NCBI RefSeq assembly: GCF_024448695.1
Contig: NZ_JAMOHY010000011.1
Location: 1-64,000, forward strand
From: Stutzerimonas stutzeri
Lineage (GTDB): Bacteria > Pseudomonadota > Gammaproteobacteria > Pseudomonadales > Pseudomonadaceae
Direction: 5' to 3'
Length of the DNA stretch: 64,000 nucleotides
Each line of letters opens with the position of its first letter. The first letter of the stretch is position 1. This document shows, piece after piece, positions 56,141-64,000 of this stretch. Both the position numbers and the translations under genes were made by a program. The notes under the pieces are model-generated. The model was not told where the DNA came from and searched no databases. It saw only the letters and a list, made by a program, of their open reading frames with translations.

Positions 56141-58285
56141 CTAACCGATTTCCCGGCGAAACGGCGGCAAGGCATTCAGGATGGCCTTGCCGTAACGCTG
56201 GGTTACCACCCGCCGGTCGAGCAGGGTAATGGTGCCGCGATCCTCTTCGCTACGCAGCAAGCGACCACAAGCCTGCACCAGGCGAAGGGATGCATCAGGT
56301 ACCGAAATCTCCATGAACGGGTTGCCACCGCGTGCCTCGATCCATTCTGCCAGCGCCGCCTCGACCGGATCATCAGGTACCGCAAAGGGAATCTTGGCGA
56401 TCACCACATGTTCGCAATAAGCACCGGGCAGGTCGACGCCCTCGGAAAAACTGGCCAACCCGAAGAGCACGCTGTCCTTACCGTCATCCACGCGCGCCTT
56501 GTGCTTGTTCAGGGTTTCCTGTTTGGACAAATTGCCCTGGATCAGCACCCGCTGCCGCCAGTTGCGCTCCAGACCGTCGAATACATCCTGCATCTGCTTG
56601 CGCGACGAGAACAGCACCAGCGTCCCGCGCGAGCCCTCCACCAACTGCGGCAGCTCACGCACAATCGCCGCCGTATGCGCCGTAGCGTCACGCGGATCGG
56701 CGTTCAGATCGGGTATCCGCAGCACACCGGCATCGGCATGGTGGAAGGGGCTTGGTACCACGGCGGTTACCGCGCAGCGCGGCAATCCGGCGCGCATTCG
56801 ATAACGGTCGAAACTGTTCAGCGCAGTGAGCGTCGCAGAGGTCACCAGCGCGCCATAGCAAACATTCCACAAATTGCGCCGCAGGGTTTCAGCCGCGAGA
56901 ATAGGACTGGCATTGACCTCGATATCAAACAGCGCACCACCCTCGGCCAGGGTCAGCCAGCGGGCCATAGGCGGACTGTCTTCAGGATCATCGACAGTGA
57001 ACGCTGTCCACAGCTCCCAGTTGCCCTGAGCTCGCGTCAGCAGGCTACCGAACAGTGGATACCATTCCTCGGCCTGATGACTGGCAATACCGACGCCCGC
57101 CTCGCCATCCATCGCTTCCTTGAGCAGCTCGGCAAGGCGCGTGAACAGGTCGGTGAGTTTGGAAAACCCCTTCTTGAGTTCAATGCCCATTTCAAGCAGA
57201 TGTTCAGGCACCAGGCCGCCGACAAACCTGTGTCTGGGTCTCTCTCGCCCCTCCATGTCTTCGCCAGCCCTGAAGTCGGCCAGCTGTTCACAGGCGCTGA
57301 ACATGAACTGTTGCTGGCTGCGCAGATCGCGGGCAATTTCCGGCACCGCCTCGATCAATCGGCCAAGATCGCCTGGCAATGGATGCAGGGCAAGCAGTTT
57401 GGTCAGATTCTTCTCGACCTGGCCGAGCCAGTCGGCTGTTGAACGCAGACGGGTAAAGTGAGCGAAGTGGCCGATAGCCTTGTCAGGCAAATGGTGACCT
57501 TCGTCAAACACATAGAGCGTGTCACGCGGGTCGGGCAGCACCGCACCGCCGCCAAGCGCCAGATCCGCAAGAACCATATCGTGGTTGGTCACGATGACAT
57601 CGACCTTGGTCATGCCCTCGCGCGCCTTGTAGAAAGCGCACTGCTGGAAATTCGGACAGTGGCGACCGGTGCATTGGCTGTGATCGGTGGTCAACCGTGC
57701 CCAGTCAGGGTCGGCCAACTCTTCCGGCCAGCTGTCACGATCACCATCCCAGCGATTGCCGGCGAGCTTTTCGATCATGCTGCCGAAGAGTTTCTGGCTG
57801 CGCTCATCCACGTCGATACGAAAGCCTTCCTCCTCGAACAGCTGAGCCGTAGCGCTTTGCGCCTGCCCTTCCTGCAGCAGCACATCAAGCTTGGACAGAC
57901 ACAGATAGCGACCCCGTCCCTTGGCCAGCGCAAACGAAAAGTTCAGGCCGCTGTTACGCATCAGATCCGGTAGATCCTTGTGCACGATCTGCTCCTGCAA
58001 GGCGACCGTCGCGGTGGCGATGACCAGACGCTTGCCAGCCGCCTTGGCCGCAGGAATCGCTGCCAGGCTGTAGGCGACTGTCTTGCCAGTCCCGGTGCCG
58101 GCCTCGACTGCAACGATGGCCGGCTCGCCGTCGCGGCGGCCTTCATCATCAGCCTTGATCGCACCCAGCACTTTCGCTATTTCAGCAATCATCAGGCGCT
58201 GGCCATAACGGGGCTTCAGGCTTTTGGCCTCGAGAAAGCGAGAGTAGGCGCCCTGGATCTGGGTCTTGAGTTCAGTGCTGAGCAT
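56141..58285 (-). CDS. dinG: ATP-dependent DNA helicase DinG
   Basis: A protein of 714 residues from the ATG at 58285, close to the length of E. coli DinG. Walker A EAGTGTGK lies at 61-68. The iron-sulphur cluster cysteines fall at 129 and at 205, 210 and 216 (CTGRHCPNFQQC). Walker B is DEGH at 261-264, the DinG form. C-terminal motifs include FSEGVDLPG and QACGRLLRSEEDRG with the arginine finger. It is a 5'-3' superfamily 2 helicase acting on R-loops and forks, damage-inducible in other bacteria; a LexA box 11 bases before the ATG supports the same here. Confidence 0.94.
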   Translation of the reverse strand: MLSTELKTQIQGAYSRFLEAKSLKPRYGQRLMIAEIAKVLGAIKADDEGRRDGEPAIVAVEAGTGTGKTVAYSLAAIPAAKAAGKRLVIATATVALQEQIVHKDLPDLMRNSGLNFSFALAKGRGRYLCLSKLDVLLQEGQAQSATAQLFEEEGFRIDVDERSQKLFGSMIEKLAGNRWDGDRDSWPEELADPDWARLTTDHSQCTGRHCPNFQQCAFYKAREGMTKVDVIVTNHDMVLADLALGGGAVLPDPRDTLYVFDEGHHLPDKAIGHFAHFTRLRSTADWLGQVEKNLTKLLALHPLPGDLGRLIEAVPEIARDLRSQQQFMFSACEQLADFRAGEDMEGRERPRHRFVGGLVPEHLLEMGIELKKGFSKLTDLFTRLAELLKEAMDGEAGVGIASHQAEEWYPLFGSLLTRAQGNWELWTAFTVDDPEDSPPMARWLTLAEGGALFDIEVNASPILAAETLRRNLWNVCYGALVTSATLTALNSFDRYRMRAGLPRCAVTAVVPSPFHHADAGVLRIPDLNADPRDATAHTAAIVRELPQLVEGSRGTLVLFSSRKQMQDVFDGLERNWRQRVLIQGNLSKQETLNKHKARVDDGKDSVLFGLASFSEGVDLPGAYCEHVVIAKIPFAVPDDPVEAALAEWIEARGGNPFMEISVPDASLRLVQACGRLLRSEEDRGTITLLDRRVVTQRYGKAILNALPPFRREIG

Positions 58286-58296
58286 GGGCGTGGGGG

Positions 58297-58312
58297 CTGT
58301 ATATATTTTCAG
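58297..58312. promoter_or_regulatory. LexA (SOS) box
   Basis: CTGTATATATTTTCAG matches the gammaproteobacterial SOS box CTG-N10-CAG with an AT-rich alternating centre, 16 bases in all. It lies 11 bases upstream of the dinG start and 58 bases upstream of the divergent CopD-like gene, so LexA could control either or both. Confidence 0.85.
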
Positions 58313-58370
58313 TACTTCGTAGGGATGGCTATGATAGCGCGCGTTTCCCCAACTGCCACCGGAGATTTCC

Positions 58371-58835
58371 ATGACGACTTTCGCCCTGCTCTATTCGCTG
58401 CATGTGCTCGCTGCCATGATCTGGGTTGGCGGCATGTTCTTCGCCTGGATGGTGCTGCGGCCCGCCGCCGTTTCCGAGCTGCAGCCACCCGAACGTCTGA
58501 AACTCTGGGCCGAGGTGTTTCGTCGCTTTTTCCACTGGGTCTGGGCTTCGTTGCTGATACTGCCGATCAGCGGTATCGGCCTCTGGCACATGCGCTTTGA
58601 CAGCCTGGCCGCAGCACCTCGCTATGTACATGTCATGGCGGGTCTGTTCCTGGTCATGCTGGCGCTATTCCTGCGTATCCAACTGCTGCAACTACCCGAA
58701 CTCAGACGCACAATTGCCGCGCAGAACTGGCCTGAAGGCGGCGCAATCCTGGGTCATATCCGCAAGCTGGTGGGTATCAACCTGTTACTGGGCCTGCTGG
58801 TAGTGGCATTGGCCAGTGCTCGCCCGCTGTTCTGA
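58371..58835 (+). CDS. CopD-family integral membrane protein
   Basis: A protein of 154 residues with four membrane helices. The N-terminal LLYSLHVLAAMIWVGGMFFA carries the conserved His and Trp-Val-Gly-Gly typical of CopD/PcoD-like small membrane proteins, a second His occurs in FFHWVWASLL, and a third in YVHVMAGLFL. These could bind haem or copper, as proposed for relatives. It is divergent from dinG. Copper transport is only a family suggestion. Confidence 0.72.
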   Translation: MTTFALLYSLHVLAAMIWVGGMFFAWMVLRPAAVSELQPPERLKLWAEVFRRFFHWVWASLLILPISGIGLWHMRFDSLAAAPRYVHVMAGLFLVMLALFLRIQLLQLPELRRTIAAQNWPEGGAILGHIRKLVGINLLLGLLVVALASARPLF

Positions 58836-58895
58836 CAGGCCATTGCAAAACCACCTACGTTTTCAGCAGCCGCGTAAGAGTTTTTTGTCGCGCAT

Positions 58896-58930
58896 GAAAA
58901 AGCCGGGCGAGATGCCCGGCTTCGTTGTTT
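58896..58930. terminator. Bidirectional terminator between copD-like and ompA-like genes
   Basis: AAGCCGGGC at 58900-58908 pairs perfectly with GCCCGGCTT at 58914-58922. The minus strand continues TTTTT after the stem and the plus strand TTCGTTGTTT, so it can end transcription of both converging genes. Confidence 0.85.
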
Positions 58931-58940
58931 CACACGTCCA

Positions 58941-59579
58941 TCATGGACGCGCTTCTACCTCAGCCTCAACACGGCGGTTGATGGCACGACCTTCCTCTGT
59001 CGAGTTATCCGCGACCGGACGGGACTCACCATAGCCGACGGCATCGACACGGCTGGCATCCAGCCCGTGCTGATTGACCAGCACATCGCGCACAGCATTG
59101 GCACGTCGCTCGGACAAACGCTGGTTGTAGGCATCGGTACCTACCGAGTCGGTATGACCCTCGACAACGGTTGACGTCTGGCCGTACTGCTTCATGAAGT
59201 CCGCCAGATCCTGGATGTCACTCATGCTGTCCTGCTTGACCACGGCACGATCGAAATCGAATTTGACGTCGAGTTCGACACGTACAGGCTCGGCCATCGG
59301 CTCGGGCTCCGACTGGGCAACCGGAGTGGGTTCGACGGTTTCAACCAAGGCCACTGTCTGCTCCTCGGTACCGTTGGCCCAGCAGTATGCCGCCGCTACA
59401 CCACCACCGATCAAGGCACCATAGCCGGCGTAAGTGCTGCTTTCAATCGCGCCCAACGCGGCGCCAGTGACACCGCCGACCGCGGCGCAGGTGGGCCAAT
59501 CCTGTTTCTGTACCCCTGCACAACCGGCCAGAAAGGTAGTCATTACAATCACGGGTACTGCTGTCCGTAAGGTACTCAT
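58941..59579 (-). CDS. OmpA-family lipoprotein (OprF/Pal-like C-terminal domain)
   Basis: A protein of 212 residues. A lipoprotein signal ends in LAGC (Cys at 20). A glycine-rich segment near residues 34-65 (GGVTGAALGAIESSTYAGYG) resembles glycine zippers, a Pro/Glu/Val-rich linker follows, and residues of about 100-212 form the OmpA domain with VEGHTDSVGTDAYNQRLSER and GYGESRPVADNSTEEGRAIN. GCCTCC complement in the leader gives a GGAGG ribosome binding site. It should anchor the outer membrane to peptidoglycan. Confidence 0.88.
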   Translation of the reverse strand: MSTLRTAVPVIVMTTFLAGCAGVQKQDWPTCAAVGGVTGAALGAIESSTYAGYGALIGGGVAAAYCWANGTEEQTVALVETVEPTPVAQSEPEPMAEPVRVELDVKFDFDRAVVKQDSMSDIQDLADFMKQYGQTSTVVEGHTDSVGTDAYNQRLSERRANAVRDVLVNQHGLDASRVDAVGYGESRPVADNSTEEGRAINRRVEAEVEARP

Positions 59580-59648
59580 CGGTAAAGCCTCCTGGTATGA
59601 AATCGGCTAGAGCCATGCGGTGGCGCATAAACAGCTCCAGTTATAACG

Positions 59649-59681
59649 AGACTAGGCCGGCAAGCGCCGCCGCGCTAGTCT
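59649..59681. other. GC-rich hairpin in a divergent intergenic region
   Basis: AGACTAG at 59649-59655 pairs with CTAGTCT at 59675-59681, enclosing a GC-rich inner part (CCGGC...GCCG). It lies within the 269-base gap between the OmpA-like gene and ychJ, both of which start here, so it is not simply a gene-end terminator. The rest of the gap holds no gene that I can see. Confidence 0.4.
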
Positions 59682-59848
59682 TTAAGCCCATGCAGGCTTC
59701 AAAAAGACGCGCAGAGAGCATAAAAGAACGAACAGGCCCTGCTCACTGCATCTGTGACTCACTCAGGCGCTGGCAGGTTCCGAGTCGTTGCTGCACAAAT
59801 CGGCGCTGATCCACAGATGCCGTAACAAGACCGAATAGTGAATTGACA

Positions 59849-60334
59849 ATGAACTCTGATAATCCAGGCACCTCCCACTGTCCCTGCGGCAGCGGCGACA
59901 CACTGCTCGCTTGCTGCGGTCGCTATCACGCCGGAGCTCCGGCACCCAGCGCGGAACGGCTGATGCGCTCGCGTTACAGCGCCTACGTACTGGGGCTGAT
60001 CGATTACCTGCAGGCCACCACACTGCCTGCCCAGCAAGCATCCCTGGACCTGCAGTCAATGCGGGACTGGAGCGCTGCCAGCATCTGGCTGGGGCTGGAG
60101 GTGGAGCACAGCCAACTGCTCGGCGGACAACCGGAACATGCGCTCGTCACCTTCACCGCACGCTGGCATGACCAGGCGGGAGAACACGCTCAACATGAGC
60201 GCTCGGCATTTGTTCAGAACGAAGGAAACTGGTACTTCATCGATCCGACCACCCCGCTGAAAGCCGGTCGCAACGATCCCTGTCCGTGCGGCAGCAGGCA
60301 GAAGCTCAAGAAGTGTTGCGCGCCCTACCTGTGA
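59849..60334 (+). CDS. ychJ: YchJ-family SEC-C zinc-binding protein
   Basis: A protein of 161 residues from the ATG at 59849; a TTG two codons earlier is less likely. Two SEC-C zinc motifs frame it: [20 protein letters not shown] near residues 11-30 and [15 protein letters not shown] near the end. The middle NTF2-like domain has [20 protein letters not shown] and [13 protein letters not shown], which identify YchJ (UPF0225). The molecular role is unknown. It converges with fpr through a shared terminator. Confidence 0.9.
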   Translation: MNSDNPGTSHCPCGSGDTLLACCGRYHAGAPAPSAERLMRSRYSAYVLGLIDYLQATTLPAQQASLDLQSMRDWSAASIWLGLEVEHSQLLGGQPEHALVTFTARWHDQAGEHAQHERSAFVQNEGNWYFIDPTTPLKAGRNDPCPCGSRQKLKKCCAPYL

Positions 60335-60373
60335 AAAAGGCTGGCTGACGCATCGCGTCGACCAGCCTTCTTT
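60335..60373. terminator. Bidirectional terminator between ychJ and fpr
   Basis: AAGGCTGG at 60337-60344 pairs with CCAGCCTT at 60362-60369, with an inner ACGC/GCGT stem. A residues precede and T residues follow, so it works for both converging genes. Confidence 0.82.
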
Positions 60374-60393
60374 AATACACACGGCGCTGCGAT

Positions 60394-61170
60394 TTATTTT
60401 TCAACGAACGCCCGTTCGATCAGGTAGTGCCCGGGATCGCCCATGCGTGGCGAAGCCTTGAGTCCGAAGCTGTCCAACACCTGGCTGGTTTCGGTCAGCA
60501 TGCTCGGGCTGCCGCAGATCATCGCACGGTCATTCTCAGGATTGAGGGGCGGCAGGCCGATATCACGGAACAGCTTGCCACTGCGCATCAGGTCAGTGAG
60601 CCGGCCCTGATTCTCGAAGGGCTCGCGCGTGACTGTCGGGTAGTAGACCAGCTTCTCCGGCAATGCTTCGCCAAAAAATTCGTTTTGTGGAAGGTGATCG
60701 GTAATGAAGTCGCGGTAAGCGACCTCGTTGACGTAGCGCACGCCATGCACAAGCACGACCTTCTCGAAGCGTTCGTAGACTTCCGGATCCTGGATAACAC
60801 TCATGAAAGGTGCGAGGCCGGTACCGGTGCTAAGCAGATACAGGTGTTTGCCCGGTAACAGATCATCAAGCACCAGGGTGCCGGTCGGCTTGCGACTGAT
60901 CATCAGCGAATCTCCTTCCTGGAGATGCTGCAGACGCGAGGTCAGCGGACCATCCGGCACCTTGATGCTGAAGAATTCAAGGTGCTCTTCGTAGTTCGGA
61001 CTGGCAATGCTGTACGCCCGCATCAGCGGGCGGCCTGAGACCTCAAGGCCAATCATCACGAACTGGCCATTCTCGAAGCGCAGCCCAGGGTTGCGGGTGG
61101 TTTTGAAACTGAACAACGTGTCGTTCCAGTGATGCACACTGAGGACTCGCTCGACGTTCAGATTGCTCAT
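60394..61170 (-). CDS. fpr: Ferredoxin/flavodoxin-NADP+ reductase
   Basis: A protein of 258 residues of the bacterial subclass I FPR family. FAD binding: RPLMRAYSIASPNYEEHLEF with RAYS at 51-54. NADP binding: STGTGLAPFMSV near 114-125 and VLVHGVRYVNEVAYRD. The C-terminus ends AFVEK, the usual Pseudomonas form lacking a stacking Tyr/Trp tail. It passes electrons between NADPH and ferredoxin or flavodoxin and helps in oxidative stress and iron release. It is divergent from finR, whose product activates fpr in P. putida and P. aeruginosa. Confidence 0.95.
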   Translation of the reverse strand: MSNLNVERVLSVHHWNDTLFSFKTTRNPGLRFENGQFVMIGLEVSGRPLMRAYSIASPNYEEHLEFFSIKVPDGPLTSRLQHLQEGDSLMISRKPTGTLVLDDLLPGKHLYLLSTGTGLAPFMSVIQDPEVYERFEKVVLVHGVRYVNEVAYRDFITDHLPQNEFFGEALPEKLVYYPTVTREPFENQGRLTDLMRSGKLFRDIGLPPLNPENDRAMICGSPSMLTETSQVLDSFGLKASPRMGDPGHYLIERAFVEK

Positions 61171-61234
61171 GTACGGATACCCCTTTTAGTGCGCAATGGC
61201 GGCTCAATCTGTACGAAGTCTAACGGGACCTTTA

Positions 61235-61262
61235 ATATCCGTTAAATGAATATTAACGATAT
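61235..61262. promoter_or_regulatory. Palindrome between fpr and finR, candidate FinR site
   Basis: ATATCCGTTAA at 61235-61245 and TTAACGATAT at 61253-61262 form an AT-rich inverted repeat with one extra base in the left arm. It lies in the 112-base divergent region, about 20 bases before the finR start and 65 before fpr. LysR regulators bind such sites. Confidence 0.55.
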
Positions 61263-61282
61263 GAGTTATCGAATATATAGAT

Positions 61283-62209
61283 ATGCATTTTACGCTCAGG
61301 CAACTTCAGGTATTCGTTTCCGTCGCTCGTCAGGAAAGCGTTTCGCGCGCCGCACAAAGCCTGGCGCTTTCGCAGTCAGCAACCAGCACATCACTGGCTG
61401 AACTGGAGCGCCAGTCCGGCTGCCAGCTGTTTGATCGGGCAGGCAAACGCCTGTGGCTCAATGCCCTGGGCCATCAATTGCTGCCGCAGGCAGTCAGCCT
61501 GCTCGATCAGGCCAAAGCCATCGAGGACCTGCTGGCTGGCAAGACGGGGTTCGGTTCCCTCCATGTCGGGGCAACCCTGACAATCGGCAATTATCTCGCC
61601 ACGCTGCTGATCGGCAGCTTCATGCAGCGCCACCCCGAGTGTCGAGTGAAGTTGCAGGTTCAAAATACTGCGCGAATTGTGCAGCTGGTTGCTCAATATG
61701 AACTTGACCTGGGTTTGATCGAAGGCGATTGCCAACACCCCGATATAGAAGTGCTTCCATGGGTGGCGGACGAGTTGGTGGTGTTCTGCGCGCCACAGCA
61801 CCCCTTGGCCGGACGTACGGGGATCACGTTGGACAACTTGTCGCGGGAGGCATGGATTCTTCGCGAGGAAGGCTCCGGCACGCGGAGGACTTTTGATCAC
61901 GCCCTGCGCCATCATCCTCTCAAGCTCAACATTCGCCTCGAACTTGAACATACCGAAGCGATCAAGCGTGCCGTCGAGTCAGGACTGGGGATTGGCTGCA
62001 TTTCCCGTCTGGCACTGCGCGATGCCTTTCGCCGCGGCAGTCTGGTGGCGTTGGAAACGCCCGACCTGGATCTGACCCGGCAATTCAATTTCATCTGGCA
62101 TGGGCAAAAGTATCAGACAGCGGCCATGCGCGAATTCATCGCCCTCTGTCAGACCCTGACCGAGGGTGTGCGACGCAGTGATGAAATCGTGCTTCCGACG
62201 ATCGCCTGA
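61283..62209 (+). CDS. finR: LysR-family regulator FinR
   Basis: A protein of 308 residues. The helix-turn-helix is near residues 15-60 (SRAAQSLALSQSATSTSLAE) and the effector domain follows from about 90 (GSLHVGATLTIGNYLATLLI). The body resembles CysB/CbbR-type LysR proteins of the FinR group. Divergent placement next to fpr is the known arrangement in Pseudomonas, where FinR is needed for fpr induction by superoxide. It converges with the erdR-like gene across 61 bases without a clear terminator. Confidence 0.87.
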   Translation: MHFTLRQLQVFVSVARQESVSRAAQSLALSQSATSTSLAELERQSGCQLFDRAGKRLWLNALGHQLLPQAVSLLDQAKAIEDLLAGKTGFGSLHVGATLTIGNYLATLLIGSFMQRHPECRVKLQVQNTARIVQLVAQYELDLGLIEGDCQHPDIEVLPWVADELVVFCAPQHPLAGRTGITLDNLSREAWILREEGSGTRRTFDHALRHHPLKLNIRLELEHTEAIKRAVESGLGIGCISRLALRDAFRRGSLVALETPDLDLTRQFNFIWHGQKYQTAAMREFIALCQTLTEGVRRSDEIVLPTIA

Positions 62210-62270
62210 ACACCGCCGAAAGCCACCAGCACTGCATGCAATGCGCCCAAGCCGTTGCGCCGGAAAAGCT

Positions 62271-62921
62271 TCAGCTGGTAGGAATGGAGCCCATCTGTTG
62301 CAGCAGCAGGGCTGCCTGGGTCCGGGTACGAACGCCGAGCTTGCGAAAGATCGCCGTCACATGCGCCTTGATGGTCGCCTCGGAGACACTCAGCTCGTAG
62401 GCAATCTGCTTGTTCAGCAAACCATCGCAGACCATGGTCAACACTCGGAACTGCTGGGGTGTGAGACTGGCGAGGCCTTCGCTAGCCGCCTTGGCCTCAG
62501 GGCTGACGTGACCCACGTCCTGAATATTGCTGGGCCACCAGGCATCGCCGTCGAGCACGGCCCGCACCGCCTCCTGAATGGTTTCCAGTGAGCTGGACTT
62601 CGGGATGAAGCCACTGGCGCCGAACTCACGAGAGCGGGCAACCACGGCGGCATCCTCCTGAGCGGAGATCATTACGACCGGCAATTGCGGATACTGCCCC
62701 CTGAGCAGGACCAGCCCGGAAAACCCATAGGCGCCCGGCATATTGAGATCAAGCAGAACCAAATCCCAATCCGAAGACCGGCTCAGCAATGTTTCCAGTT
62801 CGGCAATGCTGGCGGCTTCGGAGAGTCGCACCTCACTCCCCAGCCCAAGCGTCAACGCTTGCTGGAGCGCGCTACGAAACAGCGGGTGATCATCGGCGAT
62901 AAGGATTTCGTAAGCAGCCAT
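62271..62921 (-). CDS. erdR: LuxR-type response regulator, ErdR/CrbR-like
   Basis: A protein of 216 residues from the ATG at 62921 (MAAYEILIADDHPLFRSALQ); the frame is open further upstream without conserved content. The receiver domain has the acidic pocket DDH at 10-12, the phospho-acceptor Asp in LVLLDLNMPGAYGF near 57 and the Lys in FIPKSSS near 107. The C-terminal LuxR helix-turn-helix is LTPQQFRVLTMVCDGLLNKQ and onwards. It closely resembles ErdR of P. aeruginosa, CrbR elsewhere, which with the sensor MxtR/CrbS controls acetate and ethanol use (acsA). No sensor gene is in the window. Confidence 0.8.
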   Translation of the reverse strand: MAAYEILIADDHPLFRSALQQALTLGLGSEVRLSEAASIAELETLLSRSSDWDLVLLDLNMPGAYGFSGLVLLRGQYPQLPVVMISAQEDAAVVARSREFGASGFIPKSSSLETIQEAVRAVLDGDAWWPSNIQDVGHVSPEAKAASEGLASLTPQQFRVLTMVCDGLLNKQIAYELSVSEATIKAHVTAIFRKLGVRTRTQAALLLQQMGSIPTS

Positions 62922-63164
62922 TGGCAGACCTATAGTTTTTATTGGCGCTTTCATCGGCCTGAGCCGAATCCGACAGACTGTCGTCAGGAGGAGCCCGAAA
63001 TTGTAGTTCGGAAATGGAACGGCGTGATGATATCGCGCCATCATCCTAAATTCGATTACCGACGAGCATTTAAATCAGGCGGCGCAAGCATGCCGACCTG
63101 CGAATAAGTGGTCAAGTAGATCGTTTTAAGGCAAAGTTCCCGCCTTTTCCCGACGAGTCATGAT

Positions 63165-64000
63165 ATGCGCAATCAGGCCCTTCGCGCCGACTTTCTGATG
63201 CTGATCACCGCGATGATATGGGGCACAGGCTTCGTGGCCCAGCGGATCGGCATGGACCACATAGGCCCTTTCCTGTTCACCGGCCTGCGTTTTGCCCTGG
63301 GGGCCATGGTTTTGTTGCCGCTGTTGCTGCTTCAACGTCGCGGACCAGCACGGCACGAACCCTTTCTTAAACGCAGCATGCTGCTGGGCGGCTTGTGCAT
63401 GGGGCTTGCACTAACGCTGGGCATCAACCTGCAGCAGGTCGGTCTGCTATTCACCAGCGTGACCAACTCCGGCTTCATTACCGGTCTTTACGTCATCGTA
63501 GTGCCCTTGCTGGGGCTGATCATTGGCCAGAGGACAGGAATGGGCACCTGGCTCGGTGCGTTTCTGGCGGTGGTGGGCATGGCACTGCTGAGCATCAGTG
63601 ATGACTTTACTGTGGCCTCAGGCGACTGGATTCAGCTGGCCGGCGCCTTTGTCTGGGGCGTCCACGTCTTGCTGGTGAGCTTCTTTGTCGGTCGCCACGA
63701 TGCCATTCGTCTGGCATTCCTGCAGTTTGTGACGTGCGCAGTGGCCAGTCTGATCCTGGCAGCCCTGTTCGAGGAAACCAGCCTGCACAGTATCTGGCTG
63801 GCCACACCGGTACTCATCTATGGCGGCATGTTTGCCGTTGGCGTTGGTTATACCCTGCAGGTGGTCGCGCAAAAACATGCGATTGCCTCCCACGCAGCCA
63901 TCATCCTCTCGCTCGAAGCGGTGTTCGCGGCGATCGCGGGTGCGCTGTTTCTCGACGAAAGCCTCAACCTGCGTGGCTATTTCGGCTGCGGACTGATGTT
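63165..64000 (+). CDS. DMT-superfamily transporter, EamA family (partial, 3' end cut)
   Basis: At least 278 residues are visible before the window ends. Two EamA repeats: the first starts ADFLMLITAMIWGTGFVAQR and LFTGLRFALGAMVLLPLLLL near residues 9-58, the second FVWGVHVLLVSFFVGRHDAI near 160. About nine helices can be seen, ending in SLEAVFAAIAGALFLDESLN, the conserved EamA end, so only the last helix is missing. I chose the ATG at 63165, with GACGAG upstream. It probably exports a metabolite or amino acid; the substrate is unknown. It is divergent from the erdR-like gene. Confidence 0.85.
   Translation, partial: MRNQALRADFLMLITAMIWGTGFVAQRIGMDHIGPFLFTGLRFALGAMVLLPLLLLQRRGPARHEPFLKRSMLLGGLCMGLALTLGINLQQVGLLFTSVTNSGFITGLYVIVVPLLGLIIGQRTGMGTWLGAFLAVVGMALLSISDDFTVASGDWIQLAGAFVWGVHVLLVSFFVGRHDAIRLAFLQFVTCAVASLILAALFEETSLHSIWLATPVLIYGGMFAVGVGYTLQVVAQKHAIASHAAIILSLEAVFAAIAGALFLDESLNLRGYFGCGLM

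Overview
The window is a high-GC gammaproteobacterial chromosome segment. Gene content, gene order and protein sequence point to the genus Pseudomonas. The block ftsB-eno-kdsA-pyrG-tilS-accA-dnaE-rnhB-lpxB-lpxA-fabZ-lpxD-skp-bamA-rseP-dxr-cdsA-uppS-frr-pyrH-tsf-rpsB-map-glnD follows the order known from Pseudomonas aeruginosa. The flanks carry families typical of the genus: BraC-type transport, a GfnR-like regulator beside adhC, FinR beside fpr, and ErdR. I cannot name the species. Gene order outside the core block departs from P. aeruginosa, which suggests an environmental Pseudomonas lineage.

Layout. (1) 1-1.4 kb: the end of a prophage or phage-tail cluster (DUF4376-like and DUF1353-like proteins), then a possible 44-residue membrane protein on the minus strand and about 300 bp without a gene. 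(2) 1.7-4.9 kb: a tightly overlapping four-gene ABC importer of the phosphonate/selenate type. (3) 5.0-5.7 kb: two small conserved proteins (DUF5064-like, DUF2288). (4) 5.9-12.2 kb: a complete branched-chain amino acid importer (braCDEFG) with an 8-oxoguanine deaminase gene 9 bp behind it. (5) 12.2-15.4 kb: glutathione-dependent formaldehyde detoxification (fghA, adhC) with a divergent LysR regulator, bordered by REP-like inverted repeats. (6) 15.6-16.8 kb: a baeRF3-like protein. (7) 16.8-42.7 kb: a minus-strand housekeeping run covering isoprenoid precursors, cell division, CTP and KDO8P synthesis, fatty acid synthesis, DNA polymerase III, lipid A, outer-membrane assembly, phospholipid and undecaprenyl synthesis, and translation. 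(8) 42.9-46.5 kb: map and glnD on the plus strand, divergent from rpsB. (9) 46.5-52.2 kb: a six-gene Mrp/Sha Na+/H+ antiporter operon in which MrpA and MrpB are fused. (10) 52.4-60.4 kb: envelope and accessory genes (SlyB-like lipoprotein, pdxH, two OmpA-type lipoproteins, a serine hydrolase, dinG with a LexA box, a CopD-like membrane protein, ychJ). (11) 60.4-64.0 kb: fpr with finR, an ErdR/CrbR-type response regulator, and a DMT-family transporter cut by the window end.

How the genes work together. The core block links envelope construction (KDO, lipid A, BamA, Skp, CdsA, UppS, Dxr, IspD) with replication and translation. The flanks handle uptake, detoxification and ion homeostasis. I found no rRNA, tRNA, CRISPR array, insertion sequence or clear defence system. 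I also found no convincing undescribed multi-gene system. The points most worth following are the bra/8-oxoguanine deaminase operon, the LexA box in front of dinG, the palindrome between fpr and finR, the baeRF3 protein, and the likely synteny breaks at fghA and glnD.
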